From: IDS-8 sp964607425
Lineage (GTDB): Bacteria; Pseudomonadota; Gammaproteobacteria; Steroidobacterales; Woeseiaceae
DNA length: 64,000 bases
Assembly: GCA_964607425.1 (NCBI GenBank)
Contig: CAZSKQ010000003.1
Location: forward strand, 1 to 64,000
Direction of reading: 5' to 3'
Shown here: piece by piece, positions 17,699 through 25,824 of the stretch
Numbering within the stretch: the first letter of the stretch is position 1
Layout: every line of letters starts with the position of its first letter
Notes under the pieces: generated by a model
Databases searched by the model: none
Seen by the model: the letters and a program-made list of their open reading frames with translations, nothing else
Told to the model about the DNA's origin: nothing
Made by a program: the position numbers and the translations under genes

Positions 17699-18348
17699 CA
17701 GGTACCGGCCCTGCCTTCTTCGCCTCGTTCGCTGTCCGGCACCCGGATCGCCTGGAGCAGGAAGTCGATATGCGCTTCGATGAAGCGATCGGTGTCAAGC
17801 TTGTGCTGTGGCTCGAACACGCTTACCCAGGCGGCGGAAAACAGGACGGGGGCGACCAGCAGGTGCGGAAATTCCTCCAGCGCGGATGGGCGGAATTCGC
17901 CGGCGGCGACGCCTCGACGGACGAGTGTGCGCACCGCGGCCAGCCCGTGCGCCACCACGTTTTCCCAGTACCACGCCATGAGGTCCGGATGCTTCGGCCC
18001 TTCCGCGATCAACAGCCGGACCAGCAACCGGGCGCGCGATCGCGGCAGCTTGCGCGCGAAATCGAGGAACGGCCCACGCAGGTAGGCCTCGGCAGAAAGC
18101 TCCGTTTCATCAATCGCTTGCAGCAGCGCATCCAGGCGCGGCGTCACCACGCTCTTGACGACCGCCTTGAACAGCTCTTCCTTGGTACGGAAGTAGAGGT
18201 AGAGCAGCCCCTTGCTCACGCCGGCCCGCTTCGCGACGTCGGTGACGCGCGTGGCGGAATAGCCGTTCTCCGCGAAAGCCTCGAAGGCGGCCCGGGTGAT
18301 TTCCTCGGGGCGATCCTCCTTGCGGCGGCGAAACCGGGGGCGGGACAT
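17698..18348 (-). CDS. TetR-family repressor of the efflux operon
   Basis: This 216-residue regulator has the TetR helix-turn-helix (ATRVTDVAKRAGVSKGLLYLYFRTKEEL) after a basic N-terminus (MSRPRFRRRKEDRP). ATG 18348 is chosen over the upstream reading to 18462, because the region beyond carries operator dyads rather than coding sequence. It heads the operon tetR-hlyD-ATPase-permease. Two dyads (18363-18376 and 18391-18404) lie 15-56 bp upstream of the start and overlap a probable -10, so autorepression is expected. The inducer is unknown. Confidence 0.92.
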   Translation of the reverse strand: MSRPRFRRRKEDRPEEITRAAFEAFAENGYSATRVTDVAKRAGVSKGLLYLYFRTKEELFKAVVKSVVTPRLDALLQAIDETELSAEAYLRGPFLDFARKLPRSRARLLVRLLIAEGPKHPDLMAWYWENVVAHGLAAVRTLVRRGVAAGEFRPSALEEFPHLLVAPVLFSAAWVSVFEPQHKLDTDRFIEAHIDFLLQAIRVPDSERGEEGRAGT

Positions 18349-18362
18349 GCCGTACCTCGTGC

Positions 18363-18404
18363 TGACCGATGGGTCATCAAGTATAGTTGCTGACCCGTCG
18401 GTCA
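18363..18404. promoter_or_regulatory. Twin TetR operators between tetR and ribA-like gene
   Basis: Two copies of TGACC-N4-GGTCA lie at 18363-18376 and 18391-18404, 28 bp apart centre to centre. The two sites are themselves near-perfect inverted copies (CTGACCGATGGGTCA versus TGACCCGTCGGTCAG, 14 of 15 pairing). A minus-strand -10 TATACT (18380-18385) lies between them, with TTGCTG (18403-18408) at 17 nt as a weak -35. A repressor bound here would block tetR and probably also the divergent ribA-like gene. Confidence 0.7.
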
Positions 18405-18433
18405 GCAAGAGCAAGGACGGCGAGCTGCCGACA

Positions 18434-19279
18434 ATGGTAGGCTTCGCTTCCTGCATGTTCACCTACCTCGACCCTACCGTCCGCGAGCGTCTCGTTGCCG
18501 AGGGCAAGCTCGTCCGCATCGATGCCAACGGCCGGCCGGCCGCGCCGGACGCGCCGCTCCCGCCCGGCGGGAAAGCGCTCAGCATCCTCGGTCCCATCCC
18601 GCTGCCGCTCGCGCGCAATGGCCGCCGCTTCCAGATCGACTGGTACGCCAGCGTGCGGCACACCGAGCTGACGAAGGTGGAGGAACTGGCGGAAGATTTG
18701 CGCGAGCGCGGCGGCCACCAGTCGTTCGCCATCCTGGCGTCCTCGATGGCCGTGAACAGCGTGCTGGTGCTCGGCCGGCCCGAGTCCTGGACCAACCCGC
18801 TCGTGCGCGTGCATTCGAGCTGCCTTACCGGCGACGTGTTCGGCTCGGAGCGCTGCGAATGCGGCCCGCAGTTTCTTGGCGCACTGGAGCGTATCGGCGA
18901 CGAGCCGGGCGGCGGGCTCATGATCTACATGGCCGGTCACGAGGGCAGGGGCATCGGCTTGTGGGCAAAGGCCGCGACCTACGTGCTGCAGGATGCCGGC
19001 GAGAACACCTACCAGGCGAACCGCACGCTCGGCCTGCCTGACGATTCGCGCGACTTCAGCGATGCGGCATCGCTCCTGAAGTATTTCCTCGCCGACAGGC
19101 CGTTTCGCCTGCTCACCAACAATCCCAAGAAAGTCGCCGACCTCGAGCGTTTCGGCGTGCGCAACATCACGCCCGTCAAGCACCTGCTGGGGGTGACCGA
19201 CAGGAACCGCGCCTATCTGAAAGCCAAGCGCGAGTGGGGCCACCGGTTCGACCCCGAAGACCTCGAAGACACCTCGTAA
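18434..19279 (+). CDS. ribA: GTP cyclohydrolase II (RibA-like)
   Basis: GTP cyclohydrolase II opens the imidazole ring of GTP to start riboflavin synthesis. The 281-residue product has the zinc cysteines in SSCLTGDVFGSERCECG, the catalytic region GHEGRGIGLWAKAATYVLQD and TYQANRTLGLPDDSRDF, then LLTNNPKKVADL. An N-terminal segment of about 80 residues precedes the core and has no obvious 3,4-DHBP synthase domain. ATG 18434 is chosen because the longer reading (18296) runs through the tetR gene and its operators. The gene is isolated from other rib genes; its regulatory region is shared with the efflux repressor, which is unusual. Confidence 0.88.
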   Translation: MVGFASCMFTYLDPTVRERLVAEGKLVRIDANGRPAAPDAPLPPGGKALSILGPIPLPLARNGRRFQIDWYASVRHTELTKVEELAEDLRERGGHQSFAILASSMAVNSVLVLGRPESWTNPLVRVHSSCLTGDVFGSERCECGPQFLGALERIGDEPGGGLMIYMAGHEGRGIGLWAKAATYVLQDAGENTYQANRTLGLPDDSRDFSDAASLLKYFLADRPFRLLTNNPKKVADLERFGVRNITPVKHLLGVTDRNRAYLKAKREWGHRFDPEDLEDTS

Positions 19280-19303
19280 GCAGTAAGCAGCGACCGGCGC
19301 CGC

Positions 19304-20119
19304 TTATTGTCGCCAGAGGCGCAGGTTCTCCGCGGTATCCTCGAAATCCGACCGGAACGGGTTGATATCCAGCCCACCCCGCCGATTGTAGCGCGCATAC
19401 ACCGTCAATCGCTCCGGAGCGCAGCGTGCCTTGATGTCGACGAAGATCCTCTCCACGCAGCTTTCGTGAAATGCGCAGTGGCGCCGGTAGGAAACCAGGT
19501 AGCGCAACAGGCCGCGCCGGTCGATCGGCGCGCCGCGGTAGCGGACGAGAAGGCTGCCCGTGTCCGGCTGGTTGGTCACCGGGCAATTGCTGCGCAGCAG
19601 GTGTGAATGCAATTCCTCGGCCACGCTGCCGCCGCCCGTCGTCGCAAGCAGCGAAGGGTCGACCTCGGCGGTGCTGCAAGCCGCGTCGAGATCGTCGATG
19701 CACTCGCCCGGCAGGTCCGTGAAGGCGCCGGTGGGCCACGAAGCCGCGGGATAAACGGCGGCGGTGACCGGGCACCCGGCGACTTGCGAAAGATCGCCGG
19801 CGATGCGCGAGGCCACGGCCCCTGCGGATTCAAACCGGCTCATCGCCAGCGACCCCAGGTACAGCTTGAGTGACTTCGACTCGACGATGTTGTCGGACGT
19901 CGCGGGCACCCGGAACACCCCGGTAGCGGCAACCGGCTTGCCACCCGGATCGAGCCAGCTGAGCTCCCAGGCGTTCCACAGGTCTTCGCCGCGAAACGGC
20001 AACGGCGCGCGCAGGCCGAGTGCGTCGCGGCTCTCGCGACGCGGTACCGCGCACAGCACCTCCGGCGCGTACCGCTCCGGCCAGGCAGACTTTTTACCAA
20101 GAGGCGTTTTGGCGATCAT
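19304..20119 (-). CDS. queF: NADPH-dependent 7-cyano-7-deazaguanine reductase QueF
   Basis: QueF reduces preQ0 to preQ1 in queuosine tRNA modification. The 271-residue product is the long, tandem T-fold E. coli type. The catalytic Cys lies in LRSNCPVTNQPDTGS with the Asp following, and ESKSLKLYLGSLAMSRF and CVERIFVDIKARC complete the signature; the C-terminus ARYNRRGGLDINPFRS matches the family end. The ATG at 20119 (MIAKTPLGKKS) matches the family N-terminus; the longer reading to 20206 would start inside a REP-like repeat. It is convergent with ribA, 24 bp apart. Confidence 0.94.
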   Translation of the reverse strand: MIAKTPLGKKSAWPERYAPEVLCAVPRRESRDALGLRAPLPFRGEDLWNAWELSWLDPGGKPVAATGVFRVPATSDNIVESKSLKLYLGSLAMSRFESAGAVASRIAGDLSQVAGCPVTAAVYPAASWPTGAFTDLPGECIDDLDAACSTAEVDPSLLATTGGGSVAEELHSHLLRSNCPVTNQPDTGSLLVRYRGAPIDRRGLLRYLVSYRRHCAFHESCVERIFVDIKARCAPERLTVYARYNRRGGLDINPFRSDFEDTAENLRLWRQ

Positions 20120-20153
20120 CGGGACGTCTATTTTAGCCTCCGTCGAATAAAAT

Positions 20154-20220
20154 TCGCCCGCATGGCGGGCTCCTGCGGGGGATTGTCTTGTGCCGGTCGC
20201 CCGCATGGCGGGCTCCTACA
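20154..20220. repeat. REP-like element, two direct half-units (CCCGC type)
   Basis: Two direct copies of TCGCCCGCATGGCGGGCTCCT (20154-20174 and 20197-20217), each an internal hairpin and each followed by an ACA/GC-type end. They lie between queF and the ligase gene. They match the minus-strand form of the TGTAGGAGCCCGC units at 34.4 and 60.3 kb. Confidence 0.75.
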
Positions 20221-20226
20221 ATAGCC

Positions 20227-21705
20227 CTAGGTCAGCTCGCGCAGCCGGCGGCGCTGGAGCTTCCCGCTGGACGACCGGGGAAGCTGGTCCGTCCAGTGGA
20301 ACTGCCGTGGCGTCTTGTACGGCTCCAGTTTCCGCCGGAGGAGCTTCGCGAGCTCCGAGAAGGGCGGGCGCTCGGCGGCCGCCACTTTCGGGACGATCCA
20401 GACCGCGATGATTTCGCCGGCCAGCCCCTGCGGATCCGGAAGGCCGGCGCAAGCGCACTCGGCGACTGCGGGATGCTCGTTCAGGATCTCCTCGATTTCC
20501 CGCGGCAGCACCTTGCGGCCGCCAATGTTGATGACGTCGTCGGCACGTGCCTCCAGGTAGAAGTAGCCGTCGGGGTCCTCGCGTCCGCAATCGCCGCTGC
20601 GGAGCCAGCCGCCGTGCAGGGTCTTGCCGGTCAGCTCCGGGTCATCCCGGTATCCGCTCATCAGGTGACCGCCGCTGATCTCGATCTGCCCCACGGCACC
20701 TGGCGCGGCCGGTTCGCCTGCCTCGTCCACGATGCGCAAACGCACGCCGGGACTCGGCCGGCCGATCGAATCGAGCCTGTCGCGGTCGGCGTGGAACTCG
20801 AGAAAGGCCGAACGGCTCGCTTCGGTCAAGCCGTAATGCATGCAGAGGCGGGTGTGCGGCAGCAACTCCATCAAGCGGCGCTTGTGCTCCAGCGGCATGG
20901 CCGAGCTGCCGATCTCGACGTACTCGAGCCGCTCCGCGCATGCCTCGAGCACGTCTCCTTCCGTGAGCAGGATCGCCAGCCCGGCCGGCACTGATGAAAA
21001 TCCCGTTGCGCGATGCTCCACCAGCGCGCGCCCTATACCCGCGGCATGCACGAAACCCGGCACGAGCACCAGCGTCGCGCCCAGTGACAGCACGCAGCGC
21101 ATCCGGCCGAGCCCGAACGAATGCGCGAGCGAAAGCGGCAGCACCTCGACGGCGTCGGCGCGAGTTCCGATGAAGCGGTTGATATGGGCGCAGGCGGTTG
21201 CCAGCGCGGCATGCCTCAGCATGACGCCCTTGGGCTCCGAGGCCGTCCCGGTAGTGAACAGGATGTCCGCCTGCTGCTCCGGCGCGATATCCACCTCCGG
21301 TGCCGGCGCGGCGGCTTCCCCCTCGAGCTCTTCATAACGGGCCTCGGCGGGCAGGTTGGCGGCGGACTCCGCGCCCGAGATCACCGCGCGCGGCTCGAGG
21401 CGCCGCAGGAGGCCGGTCAGCCGTGCGGGCGGTATGCGCGGGTCCACCGGCACGCACACGGCCCCGAGACTGTGAACGGCGAGGTAGGTGACGATGAAAC
21501 CGGCGGTCGACTCCGCCACCAGGACGGCACGCTCGCCGGGACCGAGCCCGAACCTGCCAGCGAGGACGGCCGCGCGGTTCCTCACGGCAGCTCCCAGCAG
21601 AGCGTACGACAGCGACCGTTCACCGCACACGAGCGCCGTCCTGGCGGCCGCGTCCGGACGGTCCGCGTGCGCGAGTACCTGGCGGAACACGGGGATCGTC
21701 GTCAT
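20227..21705 (-). CDS. Acyl/aminoacyl-adenylating ligase (AMP-binding family)
   Basis: This 492-residue ANL-superfamily enzyme would activate a carboxylate with ATP and load it on CoA or a carrier. Motifs: A3 TTGTASEPKGVML, A5 HYGLTEASRSAF, A7 GWLRSGDCGREDPDGYFYL, A8 ADDVINIGGRKVLPREIEE and the A10 lysine in PRSSSGKLQRRRL. ATG 21705 overlaps the stop of the upstream gene (ATGA), whose product ends in an acyl carrier domain, so that domain is the probable acceptor. It most resembles acyl-CoA synthetases that load ACPs; the acyl group is unknown. Longer readings to 22062 run over the carrier domain. Confidence 0.88.
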   Translation of the reverse strand: MTTIPVFRQVLAHADRPDAAARTALVCGERSLSYALLGAAVRNRAAVLAGRFGLGPGERAVLVAESTAGFIVTYLAVHSLGAVCVPVDPRIPPARLTGLLRRLEPRAVISGAESAANLPAEARYEELEGEAAAPAPEVDIAPEQQADILFTTGTASEPKGVMLRHAALATACAHINRFIGTRADAVEVLPLSLAHSFGLGRMRCVLSLGATLVLVPGFVHAAGIGRALVEHRATGFSSVPAGLAILLTEGDVLEACAERLEYVEIGSSAMPLEHKRRLMELLPHTRLCMHYGLTEASRSAFLEFHADRDRLDSIGRPSPGVRLRIVDEAGEPAAPGAVGQIEISGGHLMSGYRDDPELTGKTLHGGWLRSGDCGREDPDGYFYLEARADDVINIGGRKVLPREIEEILNEHPAVAECACAGLPDPQGLAGEIIAVWIVPKVAAAERPPFSELAKLLRRKLEPYKTPRQFHWTDQLPRSSSGKLQRRRLRELT

Positions 21706-22796
21706 GGTGCAGTGTTCTGGTCGATGTACGTAACGATGTTGTCCACCGAACCGATGACGGACGCGTCGAGGCTGGCGAGATCGACGTCGATGCCGAAGCG
21801 CTGCTCCAACCAGAGCGAAAGGCGCACCAGCGCCAATGAATCGAGAACACCGGCGTCGATAAGCGACTCGTCGGTGCTGTAATCGCCCGCCCCGAACTCG
21901 ATGAACAGGTCCTCTTGCAGGTAATCGCAGACCTGCTGCCGTACGCGGACGATTTCGCGGCCGGGTTGCTTTGCCGTCCCGGCCGCGGCCTTCGCCTGTG
22001 CGCCCGCCCCGGCATCGCCGGGTGCCGTGCGGCCGCGCACCGGGCGGGCGGGATTGCCCCACACGATCGAGTTAGCGGCGACATTTTCGAACACGACCGA
22101 GCCGGGCGCGACGATCGCGTTCTCGCCTATGCGCACGCCATCCTGCACGATCGCGCCCATACCGACCCGAACGTTGCGCCCTACGTGGATCGATCCGCTC
22201 GTGAAGCGCTCACGAGCCTCGCCCTCGAGCTCCACGACGTAACGGCCGCCCGCGATCATCGCATTGCCGGCGATCGAAACGTTGTCTTCGATGATGATGG
22301 GTCCCTGCGCCACGATGGCGACGTGGGCGCCGATGTTGCAGTCCGCGCCGATTTCGATGTGCCCGACCTTGGCCTGTATGGCAGCACCGTGGCTTACGAT
22401 CACGCGATCGCCTACGACGATACCGGCGTCACCGGCACCGCGGGCATCCAGCAGGCAATCCTGGTCGAGGACCACGCCGTCACCCAGGGTTATCCGGTCC
22501 GCGTGCCGTAATGTCAGGCCCTCTCCGAAGATGACGTTGCGTCCGGTGGCGCGGAACAGGCCGGGAAACAGCCATTTGCGCAGCGTGAGCCCGAGCGCTC
22601 CCGGAATCGGGCCTACAAACAGGGTGAGCAGCTCATACCGGATCAGCTTCGGCCAGCTGAACGAAGCAAAGGCAAGGTCGGTGTAGCGGGCAAAGGACGA
22701 CCGGTCGCCGCCGAACAGGTGGTCGCGGATAAAGCGGCCCTCATCCAGGCGCTGCCGCCCGGCATCTCCGCGAGTGTCTTTGCCTGCGTGACTCAT
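21702..22796 (-). CDS. Left-handed beta-helix acyltransferase fused to an acyl carrier domain
   Basis: This 364-residue fusion has a short N-terminal region with a hydrophobic part (YELLTLFVGPIPGALGLTL), then hexapeptide repeats from about residue 80 to 250 (for example HIEIGADCNIGAHVAIVAQG, closing with VWGNPARPVRG). A linker rich in Ala and Gly leads to a C-terminal phosphopantetheine carrier domain with the attachment Ser in DAGVLDSLALV. The transferase part looks like serine/maltose/sugar O-acetyltransferases. Having donor carrier and transferase on one chain, with the loading ligase coupled downstream, suggests a self-contained acylation device. The acceptor is unknown. The start is ATG 22796, about 155 bp from the VCBS gene stop. 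Confidence 0.88.
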   Translation of the reverse strand: MSHAGKDTRGDAGRQRLDEGRFIRDHLFGGDRSSFARYTDLAFASFSWPKLIRYELLTLFVGPIPGALGLTLRKWLFPGLFRATGRNVIFGEGLTLRHADRITLGDGVVLDQDCLLDARGAGDAGIVVGDRVIVSHGAAIQAKVGHIEIGADCNIGAHVAIVAQGPIIIEDNVSIAGNAMIAGGRYVVELEGEARERFTSGSIHVGRNVRVGMGAIVQDGVRIGENAIVAPGSVVFENVAANSIVWGNPARPVRGRTAPGDAGAGAQAKAAAGTAKQPGREIVRVRQQVCDYLQEDLFIEFGAGDYSTDESLIDAGVLDSLALVRLSLWLEQRFGIDVDLASLDASVIGSVDNIVTYIDQNTAP

Positions 22797-22901
22797 ATGT
22801 GCCGTTCGTTGGAGGCGCCAGGGATAACGCTACGCGTTTTCCCGGCAATGCGGGAAACCCGCCCCGGAACGCCCGGCCTGCCAGGCCGCGTCCGGCGGGA
22901 A

Positions 22902-22935
22902 GCACCGGAACCTCCGCGCCCGGAGGTTCCGGTGC
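22902..22935. terminator. Strong stem-loop between the surface protein and acyltransferase genes
   Basis: Perfect 14-bp arms GCACCGGAACCTCC (22902-22915) and GGAGGTTCCGGTGC (22922-22935) with a 6-nt loop. It lies just after the stop of the minus-strand VCBS gene. No T-run, but it is the most stable simple hairpin noticed in the window. Confidence 0.65.
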
Positions 22936-22951
22936 CGCGCCAAAACGGCGC

Positions 22952-24988
22952 TCAGGCGGCGCGCCGGCACCTCAACGCCGCGGCCAGCCCGGCGAAAGCG
23001 AGCAGGAAGAGGGCACCGAACGATCCGCCGCCGCCGCTGTCCGTATCGCTGCCGGGCGGAGGTGGCGGCGGCGGCGAGCTGGCCGCGGCTTTGACGGTTA
23101 CGGTGAAATCCTGTCCCGCGGTATCGGTGCCGTCCGACGCCTGCAGCGATACTTCGTGCTCACCCGTATCGGCGGCGCCCGGCGTACCGGAAAGCGTGGC
23201 CGTGCCGTCGCCGTTGTCCGTGAACGTGAGCCAGCCGGGCGCCGTCGCCGTTAGCGTGAGCGCATCGCCGTCTGCGTCGGACGCCGTAACGGCGTAGCTG
23301 TAGGCCTCACCCTCGGTCGCCGATGTGACAGCCGTGCTGGTGAATTCGGGCGGCGTGTTGACCGCCGCGGCCTCGTTGACCGTTATCGTGAAGTCCTGGT
23401 CCGCGGAATTGCTGCCGTCGGAAACCTGGAGCGAGACCGCATGCTCGCCAACCTCGCTGGCCGTGGGCGTTCCGGTCAATGTCGCGGTGCCGTCGCCGTT
23501 GTCGGTGAAGGTTAGCCATGCCGGCAGCGTCGGCGCCGCGATCGTCACCGGCTCGCTTTCGGGATCGGTGGCCGTGACGTCGTATACGTAGGCGACGTCG
23601 ACGGTTGCCTCCGTCACCGGTGTGCTGGTAAACGACGGGATCTCGGCATTCGTGAATGGCGCTTCGGTGCCGTTGTTGAGATAGACCCGGTCGCGGCCCG
23701 GCACGTCGATTACCCCGTCCTTGTCCAGGTCCAGTGGCTGGTTGCCGGCGATGATGTCGATATCGCCATCGTTGTCGATGTCGCCGGCGGCCAGTTCGCG
23801 CGTCTGGTGCTCGTCGGTAGAGATGTCGGAGCCGATGAACGTGACCTCCGTTTCGCCGGATTCGATCCACTGGTTGAGATACAGCCTGTTACGCGCCGTA
23901 GTGCCGCCCAGCACGTTGGAGACGGCGATATCCAGGTCGCCGTCGCCGTCAAAATCCGCGAGGGCGCCACCGCTCGAGGAATTGGTATCGGGGCTGACGT
24001 CGATGGCTTCGCCCAGTGTGAACGTGCCGTTGGCTGCCGTGTCGTTCAGGAAAAACCGGTTGATCCCGGGACTCAGGTCGGAGACGAAGTTCAATACCAC
24101 GATATCCGGTTGACCGTCGCTGTTGAGGTCGCCGACCAGGATTTTTGATGTCTGGTCGTCCGGTGGGCCGAAGAACAGGTCATCGTCGGCGAAGGACACC
24201 GTGCCGCTCGGGATGAACCGGTTCATGTAGATCTCGTTGCTGCCCGGCGTGGTCTCGTCGTTTCCGGTGATTACGTCCAGGTCGCCGTCGCCGTCCATGT
24301 CCGCCAACGCAATCGAACGCGTGTCGTCCATGTCCGCGGCAATGTCCGAGCCGGTGAACGCCGGGGTTCCATCCGGAACGAGGCCGTTCAGGTAAAAGCG
24401 GTTCACCTGCAGCGGAGTCGTCCCCGGTTCACCGCCCTGCTGGCCGTTGCCGGTTACGAGATCGAGGTCGCCATCGCCGTCCAGGTCGCCCACGGCGACG
24501 GCCAGCACGCGATTGGTATCCAGTATGTCGAAGGGGTTGCCGACGCCGCCGGCTCCGTTACCGAGATACAGGCGGCTGTGCAGGTCGCGCGCACCCTGGA
24601 TCAGGTCAATGAAGGTATCGCCATTGACGTCGGCGGCCAGGATTTCCGACGCCGCGCGATTGTCCAATAGCACCGGCGTCGCGGCGAAAGTCCCGTCCCC
24701 GTTCCCGAGATAGTAGCGGCTTGCGAGGGCGCCGTCGTTTACGCCCACCGCCAGGTCGACGAATCCGTCCAGGTTGATGTCCAGCGGCTGGCCATCGAAC
24801 GTCGTCAGGGTCACATCGTCGGAATACATCTCGTCCGTCGAAACATCGGTGCCTTCGACGGCGAGCGCGGGCACGGAGACGAACAGGGCGAGAAGCAAGA
24901 AGGGGAAGTTGCCCGGAAAAACCCTCCGCACAAGGCGGAAGGATTTGCAGCAGGCGCAGGTATAGCGCAAAGCATTGAAAGGGGTCAT
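22952..24988 (-). CDS. FG-GAP/VCBS repeat surface protein with Ig-like domains and GlyGly-CTERM
   Basis: This 678-residue exported protein has a signal peptide (FPFLLLALFVSVPALA) and about seven FG-GAP/VCBS-like repeats with EF-hand-type calcium motifs (DLDGDGDLDLVTGN, DMDGDGDLDVITGN, DFDGDGDLDIAVSN, DIDNDGDIDIIAGN). Two cadherin-like/putative Ig domains (He_PIG type; PEFTSTAVTSATEGEAYSYA) follow. The C-terminus is a Pro-rich linker, a Gly/Ser run, a transmembrane helix (FGALFLLAFAGLAAAL) and RCRR, the GlyGly-CTERM signal processed by rhombosortase in Gammaproteobacteria. AAGGA precedes the ATG. It is probably released or anchored at the surface; the ligand is unknown. Confidence 0.88.
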   Translation of the reverse strand: MTPFNALRYTCACCKSFRLVRRVFPGNFPFLLLALFVSVPALAVEGTDVSTDEMYSDDVTLTTFDGQPLDINLDGFVDLAVGVNDGALASRYYLGNGDGTFAATPVLLDNRAASEILAADVNGDTFIDLIQGARDLHSRLYLGNGAGGVGNPFDILDTNRVLAVAVGDLDGDGDLDLVTGNGQQGGEPGTTPLQVNRFYLNGLVPDGTPAFTGSDIAADMDDTRSIALADMDGDGDLDVITGNDETTPGSNEIYMNRFIPSGTVSFADDDLFFGPPDDQTSKILVGDLNSDGQPDIVVLNFVSDLSPGINRFFLNDTAANGTFTLGEAIDVSPDTNSSSGGALADFDGDGDLDIAVSNVLGGTTARNRLYLNQWIESGETEVTFIGSDISTDEHQTRELAAGDIDNDGDIDIIAGNQPLDLDKDGVIDVPGRDRVYLNNGTEAPFTNAEIPSFTSTPVTEATVDVAYVYDVTATDPESEPVTIAAPTLPAWLTFTDNGDGTATLTGTPTASEVGEHAVSLQVSDGSNSADQDFTITVNEAAAVNTPPEFTSTAVTSATEGEAYSYAVTASDADGDALTLTATAPGWLTFTDNGDGTATLSGTPGAADTGEHEVSLQASDGTDTAGQDFTVTVKAAASSPPPPPPPGSDTDSGGGGSFGALFLLAFAGLAAALRCRRAA

Positions 24989-25196
24989 GAGCTTTCCTTT
25001 AGTTGGGTCTTTTTAAGCCCAGCCCCCGCGCAACATTGTACAGGGTCGCAATCGCCTCGCAAGTGGGCACGACGTCGCATACCCGCGACCATCAATTGAC
25101 ATAATGTAATGCGACCGGGACCGTGGTCGGGACGCCCCGAGCGGGCGATCCTGCGCTTTGACAAGGTTTGCGGGCGCGCGGCGCGGGTGTTTCAGG

Positions 25197-25649
25197 TCAC
25201 TCCAGCGCGAGCACGGCGCGCCAGTGTTCCTTGCTGACCGGAAACACCGATAGCCGGTTGCCGCGGCGGATCAGCGTGAACCCGGCCATCGAAGGCTCAT
25301 TTTTGATCTCCTGGAGCGTGACGGGCCGTTTGAGCTTGCGTTCGAATTCGACGTCGACCAGGAACCAGCGCGGGTTTTCCCGGGTGCTCTTCGGATCGAA
25401 ATACTTGGAGCGCGGATCGAATTGCGTCGGGTCGGGATAGGCCTCGCTCGCGATCTTCATGATGCCGACGACCGCGGGCGTCGCGCAGCTCGAATGATAA
25501 AAAAACGCCTTGTCGCCGGGCCGCATGTCGTCGCGCATCATGTTACGCGCCTGGTAGTTACGGACCCCGTCCCAGGGTTGTTTCCGGTCCCGGCGGAGAT
25601 CGTCGATGCTATAGGCGTCCGGTTCGGATTTCATCAACCAATAGGCCAC
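25197..25649 (-). CDS. EVE-domain (PUA-like) protein
   Basis: This 150-residue cytoplasmic protein is an EVE domain related to human THYN1, of the PUA-like fold that reads modified bases. Seen: AYWLMKSEPDAYSIDDLRRD, WDGVRNYQARNMMRDDM, GDKAFFYHSSC and VVGIMKIASEAYPD, then the C-terminal RGNRLSVFPVSKEHW. GTG 25649 with AGGG at 7 nt is chosen because the family starts at this position; the reading to 25895 overlaps the divergent PhoU-like gene. In many proteobacteria this gene sits beside cell-division or thymidylate genes, which is not so here. Confidence 0.9.
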   Translation of the reverse strand: MAYWLMKSEPDAYSIDDLRRDRKQPWDGVRNYQARNMMRDDMRPGDKAFFYHSSCATPAVVGIMKIASEAYPDPTQFDPRSKYFDPKSTRENPRWFLVDVEFERKLKRPVTLQEIKNEPSMAGFTLIRRGNRLSVFPVSKEHWRAVLALE

Positions 25650-25743
25650 GATGCTACCCTTTTCCTTGCTGGGGGGCCGTCTTACCGGCGCCGCGAGCTG
25701 ACATCGCGCCGTCCGGGAACGGACCGGCCAAATCGATATGTTA

Positions 25744-25799
25744 TCACCGCGGTGAAGGCGAACCGGCATGTGGTAACATGCGCCGGCTTCGCAGCCGGC
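25744..25799. promoter_or_regulatory. Three consecutive dyads upstream of the PhoU-like gene
   Basis: TCACCGCGGTGA (25744-25755, a perfect palindrome), CATGT-N4-ACATG (25767-25780) and GCCGGCT-TCGC-AGCCGGC (25782-25799) follow one another, ending 11 bp before the AAGGGAGGGG ribosome site of the next gene. They may be operator and leader structures; no Pho box match was recognised. Confidence 0.35.
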
Positions 25800-25824
25800 A
25801 TCGTCCCAACAAGGGAGGGGTTTC

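Noticed and set aside
19230..19260. GGTTCGA word as a tRNA T-loop
   Set aside because: It lies inside the ribA coding sequence and no cloverleaf can be drawn around it.
21706..22062. N-terminal extension of the ligase to 22062
   Set aside because: The extra residues are Arg/Gly-rich and overlap the acyl carrier domain of the upstream gene in another frame; ATG 21705 gives the normal family start.
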